Source: Lepiota brunneoincarnata (taxonomy: Eukaryota; Basidiomycota; Agaricomycetes; Agaricales; Agaricaceae). Taken from it: DNA of 64,000 nt. This document shows positions 44,528-57,763 of this stretch, in pieces. Location: positions 124,001 through 188,000 of the forward strand of contig JAEBUN010000039.1 in NCBI GenBank assembly GCA_023014365.1, given 5' to 3'. Below the pieces are notes generated by a model. It did not search any database, was not told the DNA's origin, and saw only the letters and a list, made by a program, of their open reading frames with translations. Both the position numbers and the translations under genes were made by a program. Every line of letters begins with the position of its first letter. The stretch's first letter is position 1.

Positions 44528-46801
44528 CTAGCTGGTGTCGAGTACATATGGGAGGGGAACGACTCTATCAAGGTGGTATTGATCCATGTTACCGATATGT
44601 TCGTTCTTGAGATGATCTGGTAAAACAAAATATCAACACAGATTGTAGGCAAACTCTTTCCGGGATATACTTACAGAAGTTCCATTGGACCCGACGCAAC
44701 ATCTCCAGAAATCCAACAATAAATGTACGAATCAGGATATTCGGGCCTTGTTCCGGTATGTAGATAACCCAGGCAAAGTGGAGGAGACAGTTGGTCACCT
44801 AGAGGCAACGGCTGTCAGCTGTTCCAGATCTCTAACCCCACCCAGCATTAAACTCACGATGGATAAGTAGTATACCTGAAAAGCATCAGTCAATCCCCGT
44901 ACTTTCGACCATCCATCGTGGGACTCACGTATATGCGGTCCGAATAGCCAAGCTCGTCTCGAAGACGAAAATGCTTCGCACGACGCTGAAGCAAAGACCA
45001 GTCCATCATTAGGTCCTGGAGAAAATCAATTGGGGTCAGCACGATGTACGACCACAAATAAGAGGCTCTTGCCCAACAGGTAGTATATGTAGAATATATT
45101 ATGGTAAAGACAAGCCATAGTGCGAACGACGTGTTATAATGTGTCTCTGTGTTGACTTCAGTACGGCTGGGCGCAGAAAGAACGCCAATACGCCCCACCT
45201 TGATGTCTTCACAGGTAATAGAATACGTAGTTCATGATGCCGGATCCATATTTCCCACCCTAACATGACATCAACCAAGATTGAAAGCTAGCGATAAAGT
45301 TAGCGTCGCTCACGTTAATCAAATGCGTGAGCAAGCCAGAGTCAGTGTAGCGCTTGATGCTCTGAGCCATGCGGATCAATAGCGGCAAAGCGGTAAGCAC
45401 CAATGCAACCGGCCAAGCACTCGACCCATTCGTGCAGGTGCTCCAGTCTACTTGGAAACCTCGAACGTATATACAGACAACTGTGTACAGATTAGACAGG
45501 GTGAATACTAAAATGCAGAATTGATCGTTAGAGAATGGTTCCATCATCAGACGTCTTCTGTGACACACAAAGACCTGGTTCACCCTAGCCAGAAATCAGT
45601 GAACTGCGAAAAGATACGTTAGTGGGACAGGCAACGAGAAGTGACGTAGGAAAGATAGTTGCTTATACACACCTCAACACGTCGAGTCCATGACATGAAA
45701 AGCCTCCCGATAGCTCCAAGCATATCAGGAAAATTACACATACCCTACAAAAGGGGAAATAAGCGGAGAAGGGTCCAAAGGGTTGACCCTTTCCCAACTT
45801 AGGCCCCCTAACTTTTGTGAGTGGACTAAAAGGGTTGAAAGGGGACCGCCATGCACATGAGACATGCTTCTGATTAACACTATATATTAATATGAAGTAC
45901 AGCATTGAGCTGTGACGAAGGGGAATAAGAGGGGAAGGGACCAGAATGGAGAGGAGATCCGTGGAGTACGGGTCATCCAACGAGCATGAGCCAAAAACAC
46001 AAGAGGAACGGATCAAATGTGACGTAGGAAGGGTGTGCGATTTTGCTGATGCAACCAGAACCGAGAGGAGCGGAATAAGAGTGGTAGCGGGTCAAGCAGT
46101 ATTGTAGCAGATAGCGTGATCCAGACAAGGGGCCACAGGGTTGGTGAAATGTGTGGAGAGCCAATATGAGCGAATGATAGCAACAAAGCATAACACAGTG
46201 TCGCAAACAAGCTAGGAATCTGTGATCGAAGTCAGCAGCATATTCCACAACTCTTGGCCAAGAGCTTGCCTCGTAATACTGTCGATAGTCTATTCGGCTT
46301 TGAGCATCCAATCCTGGTTGAAGCAAGTCACGAGTCTGGATGCGTCAACATTGTCCGTCGCTCACCGAGAATGAAGGCGTAATTGATGCCATATCTCTCC
46401 CAGACAATGAAATTGAGTCCAATAAGCAGAGAATAAACAACGGGTACAAGAAATATGCCATAAATGAACAGTAACGCATCCCAGCCAAGAATTTCGGCTT
46501 GTGTTTCTTTCCGCGTACCTTGCGATAACCCTGAGTCAGCTCGGGATTGTATCATTTGACCAGAAAGCCACATACTGTAATATAAACCACACGCCAAGGC
46601 TGGTATCGCCGCTCCAATCATAATTCCAGAGCGGAAGGTGCTGAAATGGTGGGTTTCCCGTTGGATGCCTTCAGAGAGGCGGTTCATTGTCTTCATTAAA
46701 CCGGTACCGGAGATTAGTACGCTGAGAATGGGCCCGCATTTTATTGAAGAAAGGGAGACGTGCAGAAGGCTTGGGCATATGGTTCCCGCATCTCCATCAT
46801 C
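44528..46801 (-). pseudogene. EXS-domain protein copy B, interrupted
   Basis: It is colinear with copy A (THHFSTFRSG, GWDALLFIYGIF, FATLCYALLLSF, YTDSGLLTHLIN, MMDWSLLQ, YIPEQGPN). The exon encoding FATLCY...LPLLFRSSRFWL is split by a 328-bp insert (45723-46050). A TAG at 44528-44530 also ends the frame slightly early, where copy A has CAG; copy D has the same TAG. The insertion sits in the middle of the membrane region, so no normal EXS protein is expected unless it is spliced out. It lies 0.7 kb downstream of kinase B. Confidence 0.8.
45723..46050. mobile_element. MITE-like insertion in EXS copy B
   Basis: 328 bp absent from copies A, D and E. The ends are imperfect inverted repeats: atcaggaaaattacacatacc against the reverse complement atcagcaaaatcgcacaccc. 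It is flanked by GCA on both sides (45720-45722 and 46051-46053). It has no coding capacity and its interior is purine-rich (ggggaaataagcggagaaggg). The family is not identified; a 3-bp duplication fits CACTA- or Harbinger-type mobilisation, which is inference. Confidence 0.6.
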
Positions 46802-47534
46802 CTTGGAAGTTTCAGTGTACTTTGATCAATACAAGCTGCTCACGGTAAGCCCTCAGGAAGCCTTGAGTGACCTTGAATGGTATATTTTCCCAGTCATATG
46901 TTATTCCTGGGCCAGTGTCTGTCGCATGTCTCGGTCCTTAGGGAGCTATTGTATTCCCAGCAGAACTCGGTTTGCAAGGTTTTTTCCGCTTTGGTGGCGG
47001 TGTGACTGGTTCTGATACCATCTTGCAAGGAGATTGGTTCTGAAATATCAGCCTTCTGTCACTCGTACGTCGAAGCTGCTGAATGAGGATGGCGGTAGAT
47101 GATTATCACCTATTATTGTTGAACGAATTTGTTCGGGTATGCCCGCGAACGCATCAAGCCGTGATGCTGAGGTCGGTCCAAGAAAAGAGTCAAAGAGAGC
47201 AAGCGGTCTCTCACTTGGGGGAAAACATGATATGTAATCATGATCATCGAGGGCAGTGCCGATGCTGCGCGTTAGAAATTAGTCTTGTGTAAAATTCTTT
47301 GTATCCTTCCCAGCACGAAATATTCATTTGCGGACGAAGTTAAATAGAACTCTTCTCGTAATGACGCGCTCCCCTTGTTACTCACTCAGCATCTCAATCA
47401 CACTCCTATAGCAGTCTCCGTCATACAGAACTCCGCCCATACCAACCCACCCCACCATCTACGACACAGAGGCTTCCTTCCACAACTCAACGCCGGGTAA
47501 CATATCCTTCGGGGCACAGCACAAAATGGGGACA
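46802..47534. other. Kinase B - EXS B intergenic region
   Basis: Homologous to 6695-7631. The small - strand frame seen in A (MIMITY...) is here disrupted by indels around 47220-47245. Confidence 0.5.
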
Positions 47535-49956
47535 TTACATTTCAGACGTTTTCAATCTTTTGGGCCGGGAAGCGGGGGTAGGAGAGTCCGCTCCACTTGG
47601 CTCTATGACCTGCTCGGGGGCCCCACTGGCGCTCCAGGGGCGTTTGGAGGTGCCAGTAAGTCGATACAGTTGAACCTGGCCAGCGTCATCTCTCGCCTGC
47701 ATGAATTCCCTGATGAGTACACTGTGAATTTCCCGGAAAGCGGCTTGATCGATCTCCGGCCCGGCCTCAGCCACTTTATAGTTTTTCAGAAGCTCTTGCC
47801 TGATTACTTCCAATCGCAATGCAGTATCTTGGAAAGATTCCGGGAGATGGGGTAAAGCGTCGTAAAGGGTTGTCTCCGCCCGTAGTACCTCCGTACGCCC
47901 AGCATGAAAAAGAATCCCTGGGAACAATGATCGTGCATACCCAGCCTGTTCCTCCACGGACGAGTGGGCGATTTCACCTTGAACATCTCGGTGATTGAAT
48001 ATCATCCACAATGCTATCCGCCACATAGACTCGAGATCATGTAGGGGGTTATAACAAAAAAGTGGTGGTCTAGGTCGAGATGCAAGATCTTTCCGGCTCG
48101 AAACTCGCGTTTGAGGCACGAAAAGATACCTTTCATGCTCAACTTCAACTGCCATGAAGTCGAGGGTGCCCTGTAATGATGTCTATGAGAAATTGGAACA
48201 ACTACCTGATGGTCATGGCGCACCGTACGAATTTCATGGGAGCTCGCTTGACTCATCTTCTTCGTGTACTCCAAGTCGCTCAATTTGCCATTGCCATTGA
48301 ACACAAGAAGATTCCCGGCGCTGACATCACGGTGCACCCATCCATATTTATGTAATAGCTCAAGCGCTGATAGGGCAAATAAAGGTCTCGTCGGTAGCCG
48401 TTGTTTAGGCGATAAAAAAGGCGTACCTTTCGTCCCATCCATCAAGCTCTGAAAGGCCGTGGCAAGACTTTTCACAGAATGTAATGCCTCCGCGACCTCT
48501 TTGTACACAATGCGATAATGGACTTTGGCACTGTAACGGTAGTGCTTTGCATGACGTCGTTGCGATCGCCCTGGTGCATCCACCAAGGGGATGGACCCAG
48601 CACTTGTGGTATGCTCGGACCGACCCATTTTCTTCTGAAGTAAAAACCGGTCACTGGAGGGAACTTCAGTACTACGCAACATGAGGTCATGTGTGTGATC
48701 TGTTTGGCTATTGATGAGAACGTCTCCGTGATGGAGCACGGTCATGAAGTATTGTCGAATAAGTGTTTTATCTTGCTCGTTAGCCTCGTCCTCAATCATC
48801 TGACGAGTTTCTCCTTCACGATCGCGATCATGATCAACCCAGACATCCTTGAGAGCAACCGGGTCGCCTTCTACCTTGTCAGTGTTGCGATTAAGCATGC
48901 GAGCCCTGAAAACCCGTGTTCCCCTGCCGCGCAGAGCATCAGTGGCGAAGTCAGACAGAATCCCCTCCGTGCGATACACGATCGGAACAATTTGACCAGA
49001 GATACGCGCATGAACCGTGATATCGTAATGGTCTTGGTCGGCTCCGGGTACTCGGCGCATGGTAGGGTCCCATCCAACACTTTCCGGCGTCGAGTATGCA
49101 ACCGATAGAACGAAACGAATGAGCGGATCGCGATCCTATGAAGTTGATTAATGCGAAGTTTATATGTACACAGTATTGTTAAACTCACCTGCATGAAATT
49201 GAACAACTTGGTGACAATTACCGTCGAGCGGCTCACAAACCACAGCCTCATGGAAGCGCTTTCTACAGTGAACCCGAACGTAAACCTGCGGCAAGGATCA
49301 TCACGCATGGTGTGATGCATGTTCCATATAATCTTGCGCACGTTCTTCGTAACATAGTTGTATCAACCGAGGTTTATGCAGGCCTGTATAATTATACTTA
49401 CATCATCAATATCATCCGGAGTCATTCCCTTCTTGTACTGCCCTGGGACAGCAACATCGGACCACTTGTGACCGCTTTCCACGTTAGACTGGCGGGCAAA
49501 ATAGCCGTCAGGACGCGACTTATTCCCGAGAGTGGAGATCGGGGCTCGGTGAGGATCGTCGTGGTACTGGAGGTATGGCGATCGAACGAGGCCGCTACAA
49601 TCAATGATATTTTTGAAGACCACTCCGAGGGGTTGGAAGGCGCTGGGCTTGCGTAAGTCAGAGTTTACAAGATTGTTTGAGAAGGCAGTCCATCGGTTGT
49701 CTTGCACATGTCGTCTCGCAACAAGCCTTTGGGTAATTGCCATTAACTCGATACCGTCAACCTTTGGAGCCGCTTTGTCCAAGAAGAATTCCACAGGTAC
49801 CTCCGGAATAAAGCTACCCAGATCGTTCATGATAACGGCGCGTTTCTGGTCCAAGTCGCCTTTTCGGTAAGCCCCGCTGGATGTGTGTTTGGGAACAGCG
49901 AGAGTGTCGGGTTTCAGCTGCAAGTCACGGCGTGGGGGGGTTTGTGGGTCTGGCAT
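47535..49956 (-). CDS. FunK1-type protein kinase, copy B
   Basis: Exons 49956-49402, 49344-49189, 49135-48427, 48366-48224 and 48170-47535 give about 732 residues from the ATG of MPDPQT. VALK, HRDVSAGN and LSDLEYTK are all present, making this the copy with the most canonical catalytic loop. The C-lobe reads YNPLHDLESMWRIALW and the tail SRPKRLKTSEM. The upstream 16 codons and promoter found in A, C and D are missing, because the sequence jumps immediately before the ATG into the 3' flank of unit C. If MPDPQT is the true start, the protein is complete but its promoter has been replaced. Intron 48426-48367 (60 nt) is open in frame, as in A. Confidence 0.82.
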
Positions 49957-50447
49957 CACTCATACGTCGAAGCTGCTGAATGAGGACGGCGGTAAATGAT
50001 TATCACTTATTATTGTTGAACGAATTTGTTCGGGTATGCCCGCGAACGCATCAAGCCGTGATGCTGAGGTCGGTCCAAGAAAAGAGTCAAAGAGAGCAAG
50101 CGGTCTCATCACTTGAGGGAAAACATGATATGTGATCATGATCATCAAGAGCAGTGCCGATGCTGCTCATTAGGGATTAGTCTTGAGTAAAATTCCTTTT
50201 CTCCTTCTCAGCACAAAATATTCATTTGCGGACGAAGTTAAATAGAACTCTTCTGGTAATGACAATGTTTATTTTTCCACGCTCCCCTTGTTATTCACTC
50301 AGCATCACAATCACACTCCTATAGCAGTCTCCGTCATACAGAACTCCGCCCATATCAACCCACCCAACCATCTACGACACAGAGGCTTCCTTCCACAACT
50401 CAGCGCTAGGTAACATATCCTCCGAGGTACAGCACAAAATGGGGACA
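49957..50447. other. Fusion spacer between kinases B and C
   Basis: This matches only the kinase-proximal part of the intergenic region (compare 54816-55295). The EXS gene expected between kinases C and B, and the B upstream region, are absent. The joint tggcatcact lies at 49951-49960. The small conserved - strand frame persists at 49960-50139. Confidence 0.7.
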
Positions 50448-52909
50448 TTACGTTTCAGATGTTTTCGTTCTTTTGGGCCGGGAAGCGGGGGTAGGAGAGT
50501 CAGCTCCACTTGGCTCTATGACCTGCTCGGGGGCCCCACTGGCGCTCCAGGGGCGTTTGGAAGTGGAGGTGCTAGGGAGTGAACGAAGTTGGACCTGACC
50601 AGAGAGCTCTCTCGCCTCCATAAATTTGCTGATGAGTAGGGTGTGGATTTCCCGGAAAGCGGCTTGATTGATCTCTGTGTCGGCCTCAGCCATTTGATAG
50701 TGAGCCACAAGTGTTCGCCTGATTCCATCCAATCGCAATCCAATATCTCTGAAAGACCTTGGGAGATGAGTTAAAGCCTTATAAAGGATGCGCTCCGCCC
50801 GTAGTACACCAGAACGCCCAGCATGCAAAAGAACCCCTGGGAAAAATAATCGAGCACATCCAGCCTGTTGCCCCACAGAAGGGTGTGTGATTTCATCCTG
50901 ATCGTCTCGGTGATTGAATATCATCCATAACGCTATCCACCACATCGACTCAAGATCATGCAGGGGATTATAAGAAAAAACTGGACTATCCAGATTTTCC
51001 CAAGTCGTGACTTGCACTGGAGGCAAGAAGAGATATTCTTCATGCTCAACTTCAACTGCCATGAAGTCGAGTGTGCCCTGTAATGATGTGTATGAGAAAT
51101 CCGAACAACTACCCAGTGGTCATGGCGCACCGTACGAATATCATGGGAGCTCGCTTGACTCATCTTTTTCGTGTACTCCAAGTCGCTCAACTTGCCATTG
51201 CCATTGAATACAAGAATATTCCCGCAGCTGACATCGCGACGCACCCATCCATATTTATGTAATAGCTCAAGCGCTGGTAGGGCGAATAAAGGTCTCGTCA
51301 GTAGCCGTTGTTTAGGCGATAAAAAAAGGTATACCTTTCGTCCCATCCATCAAGCTCTGAAACACCGTGGCAAGACTCTTCACAGAATGTAATGCCTCCG
51401 CGACCTCTTTGTACACAATGCGATAATGGACTTTGGCACTGTAACAGTAGTGCTTTGCATGACGTCGTTGCGATCGCCCTGGTGCATCCACCAAGGGGAT
51501 GGACCCAACACTTGTGGTATGCTCGGACCGACCCATTGTCTTCTGAAGTAAAAATCGGTCACCGGAGGGGACTTCAAAACGACGCAACATGAGGTCCTGT
51601 GTGTGATCCGTTTGGCTATTGATGAGAACGTCTCCGTGGTGGAGTATAGTCATGAAGTATTGTCGAATGAGAGCTTTATCTTGCTCGTTAGCCTCGTCTT
51701 CGAGTCTCTGGCGAGTCTCTCCTTCACGATCACGATCATGATCAACCCAGACATCCTTGAGAGCAACCGGGTCGCCTTCTACCTTGTTAGTGTTGCGATT
51801 AAGCATGCGAGCCTTGAAAACCCGTGTGCCCCTGCCGCGCAGAGCATCAGTGGCGAATTCGGACAAAACCCCCTCCGTGCGATACACGACCGGAACAATT
51901 TGACCAGAGATACGCGCATGAACCATGATATCGAAATGGTCTTGGTCGGCTCCGGGTACTTGGCGCATGGTAGGGTCCCATCCAACACTTTCCGGCGTCG
52001 AGTATGCAACCGATAGAACGAAACGAATGAGCAGATCGCGATCCTATGAAGTTGATTAATGCGAAGTTTATATGTACACAGTATTGTTAAACTCACCTGC
52101 ATGAAATTGAACGACTTGGTGACAAATACCGTCGAGCGGCTCACAAACCACAGCCTCATGGAAGCGCTTTCTACAGTGAACCCGAACGTAAACCTGCGGC
52201 AAGGATCATCACGCATGGTGTGATGCATGTTCCATATAATCTTGCGCACGTTCTTCGTAATATAGTTGTATCAACCGAGGTTTATGCAGGCCTGTATAAT
52301 TATACTTACATCATCAATATCATCCGGGGTCATTCCCTTCTTGTACTCCCCTGAGACAGCAACATCGGACCACTTGTGCCCGCTTTCCACGTTAGACTGG
52401 CGGGCAAAATAGCCGTCAGGACGCGACTTATTCCCGAGAGTGGAGATCGGGGCTCGGTGAGGATCGTCGTGGTACTGGAGGTATGGCGATCGAATGAGGC
52501 CGCTACAATCAATGATATTTTTGAAGACCACTCCGAGGGGTTGGAAGGCCCCGGGCTCGCGCAAGCCAGAGTTTACAGGATTGTTTGAGAAGGCAGTCCA
52601 TCGGTTGTCTTGCACATGTCGTCTCGCAATAAGCCTTTGGGTAATTGCCATTAACTCGATACCGTCAACCTTTGGAGCCGCTTTGTCCAAGAAGAATTCC
52701 ACAGGTACCTCCGGAATAAAGCTACCCAGATCGTTCATGATAACGGCGCGTTTCTGGTCCAAGTCGCCTTTTCGGTAAGCCCCGCTGGATGTGTGTTTTG
52801 GAACAGCGAGAGTGTCGGGGGTCAGGTGCGAGTCACGGCGTGGGGGGGTTTGTGGGTCTGGCATGGCGTTGGTTGAGGGGACGCTGGGCCCCGTGAGAAT
52901 CTTCCACAT
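50448..52909 (-). CDS. FunK1-type protein kinase, copy C
   Basis: Exons 52909-52310, 52252-52097, 52043-51335, 51273-51131 and 51077-50448 give about 745 residues. The intron at 51334-51274 is 61 nt (one A longer than in A and B), and splicing it restores the same junction TK-ALELLHKYGW. VALK is present. The catalytic loop reads RRDVSCGN, with Arg replacing the usual His of HRD but Asp and Asn kept. LSDLEYTK and YNPLHDLESMWWIALW follow. Exon 4 is six residues shorter in its tail variable region than in B. No partner EXS remains downstream. Activity is uncertain because of the HRD change. Confidence 0.82.
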
Positions 52910-53244
52910 GCGATTACAGGGCGTCAAAGCTCATATCCAGTCCATCGACTGGGCGTCAAGTCCAGCATTATCGCGTTAGCCCCGCAGCTACTGAAGCTGC
53001 GCGAGTTCACCCACCATACCATTCTCATCCACTCCTGGGCTTGTTCTTCACGACTCGAACAGCCATCCCATTTTTGTTCGTCACCTGCTCCTGGGTTTAT
53101 CGCTCTTCTGCTCCAGTCCCTGCCGTTCGCTAGGACAATAGTCAACTTCTGAATCGCACTAAATTCTATGTGTGCATCTTTATCTTCTGTGGGTGTCGGC
53201 GATTCCGAAACCTCGTCAAGGTCATCATCGCTGCGGTCCCTGAA
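52910..53244. other. Upstream flank of kinase C and cassette repeat
   Basis: The kinase upstream sequence (cgtcaaagctcatatcca.tccat) is followed at 52985-53148 by the repeat shared with 44262-44440 and 57838-57976. No gene. Confidence 0.6.
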
Positions 53245-54554
53245 CTAGCTGGCGTCGAGTACATATGGGAGGGGAACGACTCTATCAAGGCGGTATTGAT
53301 CCATGTTACCGATATGTTCGTTCTCGAGACGATCTGGTAAAACGAAATATCAGCACAGATTGTAGGTAAACTCTTTACGGGATATACTTACAGAAGTTCC
53401 ATTGGACCCGACGCAACATCTCCAGAAATCCAACAATAAATGTACGAATCAAGATATTCAGGCCTTGTTCCGGTATGTAGATAACCCAGGCAAAGTGGAG
53501 GAGACGGTTGGTCACCTAGAGGAATCGACTGTCAGCTGTTCTAGATCTCTACCCCCAGCATTAAACCCACGATGGATAAGTAGTATACCTGAAAAGCATC
53601 AGTCAATCCCCGTACTTTCGACCGTCCATTGTGGGACTCACATATATGCGGTCCGAATAGCCGAGCTCATCTCAAAGACGAAATGCTTCACGCGACGCTG
53701 AAGGCGGCGAAAAGTCACGTAGGAAGTATAGTTGCTTATACACACCTCAACATGTCGGGTCCATGACATGAAAAGCCTCCCGATAGCTCCAAGCAGCCAG
53801 AACCGAGAGGAGCGGAATAAGAGCGGTAGCGGGTCAAGCAGTATTGCAGCAGAGAGCGTGATCCAGACAAGGGGCCATAGTGTTGGTGAAATGTGTGGAG
53901 AGCCAATATGAGCGAATGATAGCAACAAAGCATAACACAGTGTCGCAAACATGAAGCTAGGAATCTGTGATCGAAGTCAGCAGCATATTCCGCAACTCTT
54001 GGCCAGGGGCTTGCCTCGTAATACTGTCAATAGTCTGTTCGGCTTTGAGCATCCAATCCTGGTCGAAGAGCATCAGCAAGTCACGAGGCTGGACGTGTCA
54101 ACATTGTCCGTCGCTCACCGAGAATGAAGGCGTAATTGATGCCATACCTCTCCCAGACAAGGAAATTGAGTCCAATGAGCAGAGGATAAACAACGGGTAC
54201 AAGAAATATGCCATAAATGAACAGTAACGCATCCCAGCCAAGAATTTCGGCTTGTGTTTCTTTCCGCGTACCTAGCGATAACCCTTTGTCAGCTCGGGAC
54301 TGAATCATTTGACCAGAAAGCGACATACTGTCATATAAACCACACACCAAGGCTGGTATCGCCGCTCCAATCATAATTCCAGAGCGGAAGGTGCTGAAAT
54401 GGTGGGTTTCCCGCTGGATGCCTTCAGCGAGGCGGTTCATTGTCTTCATTAAACTGGTACCGGGGATCAGTATGCTGAGAATGGGCCCAGATTTTATTGA
54501 AGAAAGGGAGACGTGCGGAAGGCTTGGGCATATGGTTCCCGCATCTCCATCATC
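53245..54554 (-). pseudogene. EXS-domain protein copy D, internally deleted
   Basis: The 5' exons (THHFSTFRSG, GWDALLFIYGIF, FATLCYALLLSF) and the 3' exons (YIPEQGPN-containing and the tail) are present. About 640 bp corresponding to 5204-5841 of copy A are missing at the joint near 53703, removing the FTDFWL, DQFCSLVF...THLIN, KYGSGIMNY and TTCW exons. The frame ends at TAG 53245-53247. It cannot encode a full EXS domain. Confidence 0.85.
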
Positions 54555-55295
54555 CTTGGAAGTTTCAGTGTACTTTGATCAATCCAAGTTGCTCACGGTA
54601 AGCCCTCAGGAAGCCTTGAGTGACCTTGAATGGTATATTTTCCCAGTCATATGTTGTTCCTGGGCTAGTGTCTGTCGCATGTCTCGGTCCTTAGGGAGCT
54701 ATTATATTCCCAGCAGAACTCGGTTTGCAGGGTTGTTTCCGCTTTGGTGGCGGTGTGACTGGTTCTGATACCATCTTGCAAGGAGATTGGTTCTGAAATA
54801 TCAGCCTTCTGTCACTCGTACGTCGAAGCTGCTGAATGAGGATGGCGGTAGATGATTATCACCTATTATTGTTGAACGAATTTGTTCGGGTATGCCCGCG
54901 AACGCATCGAGCCGTGATGCTGAGGTCGGTCCAAGAAAAGAGTTAAAGAGAGCAAGCAGTCTCATCACTTGAGGGAAAACATGATATGATCATCAAGAGC
55001 AGTACTGATGCTGCTCGTTAGGGATTAGTCTTGAGTAAAATCTTTTGTATCCTTCCCAGCACGAAATATTCATGTGCGGACGAAGTTAAATAGAACTCTT
55101 CTCGTAATGACAATGTTTATTTTTCCACACTCCCCTTGTTACTCACTCAGCATCACAATCACACTCCTATAGCAGTCTCCGTCATACAGAACTCCGCCCA
55201 TACCAACCCACCCCACCATCTACGACACAGAGGCTTCCTTCCACAACTCAGCGCCAGGTAACATATCCTCCGAGGCACAGCACACAATGGGGACA
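54555..55295. other. Kinase D - EXS D intergenic region
   Basis: Homologous to 6695-7631; the conserved small - strand frame near 54815-55000 is disrupted by a short deletion at about 54985. No other gene. Confidence 0.5.
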
Positions 55296-57763
55296 TTACG
55301 TTTCAGATGTTTTCGGTCTTTTGGGCCGGGAAGCGGGGGTAGGAGAGTCCGCTCCACTTGGCTCTATGACCTGCTCGGGGGCCCCACTGGCGCTCCAGGG
55401 GCGTTTGGAGGTGCCAGTGAGTCGATACAGTTGAACCTGGCCAGAGTCATCTCTCGCCTCCATGAATTCCCTGATGAGTACACTGTGAATTTCCCGGAAA
55501 GCGGCTTGATCGATCTCCGGCCCTGCCTCGGCCACCGTATAGCACTTCACAAGTTCTCGCCTGATTACTCCCAATCGCAATCCAGCATCTTGGAAGGATT
55601 CCGGGAGATGAGTTAAGGCGTCGTAAAGAGTTCCTGCCACCCGTAGCACATTGGAACGCCCACCATGGAAAAGAATCCCTGGGAAAAATGTTCGCACACA
55701 TCCAGCCTGTTTCCCCACGGACGAGTTCGCAATTTCATCTTGAACATCTTGGTGATTGAATAACATCCACAATGCTATCCACCACATCGACTCGAGATCA
55801 TGTAGGGGGTTATAACAAAAAAGTGGTGGTTTAGGTCGAGATGCAAGATCTTTCCGGCTCAGGACTTGCTGTTCAGGCACGAAGAGATACCTTTCATACT
55901 CAACCTCAATTGCCATGAAGTCGAGTGTGCCCTGTATTGATGTGTATGAGAAATTGGAATAACTATCTAATGATCATGGCGCACCGTACGAATTTCATGG
56001 AAGCCCGCTTGACTCATTTTTTTCGTGTACTCCAAGTCGCTCAACTTGCCATTGCCATTGAATACAAGAATATTCCCGCAGCTGACATCGCGACGCACCC
56101 ATCCATATTTATGTAATAGCTCAAGCGCTGGTAGGGCGAATAAAGGTCTCGTCAGTAGCCGTTGTTTAGGCGATAAGAAAAGGCGTACCTTTCGTCCCAT
56201 CCATCAAGCTCTGAAACACCGTGGCAAGACTTTTCACAGAATGTATTGCCTCCGCGACCTCTTTGTACACAATGCGATAATGGACTTTGGCACTGTAACG
56301 GTGGTGACTTGCATGACGTCGTCGCGATCGCCCTGGTGCATCCACCAAGGGGATGGACCCAGCACTTGTGGTATGCTCGGACCGACCCATTTTCTTCTGA
56401 AGTAAAAATCGGTCACCGGAGGGGACTTCAAAACGACGCAACATGAGGTCCTGTGTGTGATCCGTTTGGTTATTGATGAGAACGTCTCCGTGGTGGATCA
56501 CGGTCATGAAGTATTGTCCAATGAGAGCTTTATCTTGCTCATTAGCCTCGTCTTCAAGCATCTGGCGAGTCTCTCCTTCACGATCACGATCATGATCAAC
56601 CCAGACATCCTTGAGAGCAACCGGGTCGCCTTCTACCTTGTTAGTGTTGCAATTAAGCATGCGAGCCTTGAAAACCCGTGTGCCCCTGCCGCGCAGAGCA
56701 TCAGTGGCGAATTCGGACAAAAGCCCCTCCGTGCGATACACGACCGGAACAATTTGACCAGAGATACGCGCATGAACCGTGATATCGTAATGGTCTTGGT
56801 CGGCTCCGGGTACTCGGCGCATGGTAGGGTCCCATCCAACACTTTCCGGCGTCGAGTAGGCAACCGATAGAACGAAACGAATGAGCGGATCGCGATCCTA
56901 TGAAGTTGGTTGATGCGAAGTTTATATGTACACAGTATTGTTAAACTCACCTGCATGAAATTGAACGACTTGGTGACAAATACCGTCGAGCGGCTCACAA
57001 ACCACAGCCTCATGGAAGCGCTCTCTACAGTGAACCCGAACGTAAACCTGCGGCAAGGATCATCACGCATGGTGTGATGCATGTTCCATATAATCTTGCG
57101 CACGTTCTTCGTAACATAGTTGTATCAACCGAGGTTTATGCAGGCCTGTATAATTATACTTACATCATCAATATCATCCGGAGTCATTCCCTTCTTGTAC
57201 TGCCCTGGGACAGCAACATCGGACCACTTGTGACCGCTTTCCACGTTAGACTGGCGGGCAAAATAGCCGTCAGGACGCGACTTATTCCCGAGAGTGGAGA
57301 TCGGGGCTCGGTGAGGATCGTCGTGGTACTGGAGGTATGGCGATCGAACGAGGCCGCTACAATCAATGATATTTTTGAAGACCACTCCGAGGGGTTGGAA
57401 GGCGCCGGGCTCGCGCAAGTCAGAGTTTACAGGATTGTTTGAGAAGGCAGTCCATCGGTTGTCTTGTACATGTCGTCTCGCAATAAGCCTTTGGGTAATT
57501 GCCATTAACTCGATACCGTCAACCTTTGGAGCCGCTTTGTCCAAGAAGAATTCCACGGTAACCTCCGGAATAAAGCTACCCAGATCGTCCATGATAACGG
57601 CGCGTATCTGGTCCAAATCGCCTTTTCGGTAAGCCCTGCTGGATGTGTATTTTGGAACAGCCAGAGTGTCGGGTTTCAGCTGCGAGCCACGGCGTGGGGG
57701 GGTTTGTGGGTCTGGCATGGCGTTGGTTGAGGGGACGCTGGGCTCCGTGAGAATCTTCCACAT
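55296..57763 (-). CDS. FunK1-type protein kinase, copy D
   Basis: Exons 57763-57164, 57106-56951, 56897-56189, 56127-55985 and 55931-55296 give about 747 residues. The 61-nt intron 56188-56128 contains the tract ttttctt where A and B have six bases. VALK is intact; the catalytic loop is RRDVSCGN as in C and E; LSDLEYTK and YNPLHDLESMWWIALW follow. The N-terminal exon closely matches C. The EXS partner downstream is deleted internally, and the gene upstream is the truncated PCNA, separated by the 57838-57976 repeat. Confidence 0.82.

Noticed and set aside
51321..51327. Apparent frameshift (seven A instead of six) inactivating kinases C, D and E just before the catalytic loop
   Set aside because: The tract lies within a 60/61-nt GT-AG intron; splicing gives the same in-frame product in all five copies.
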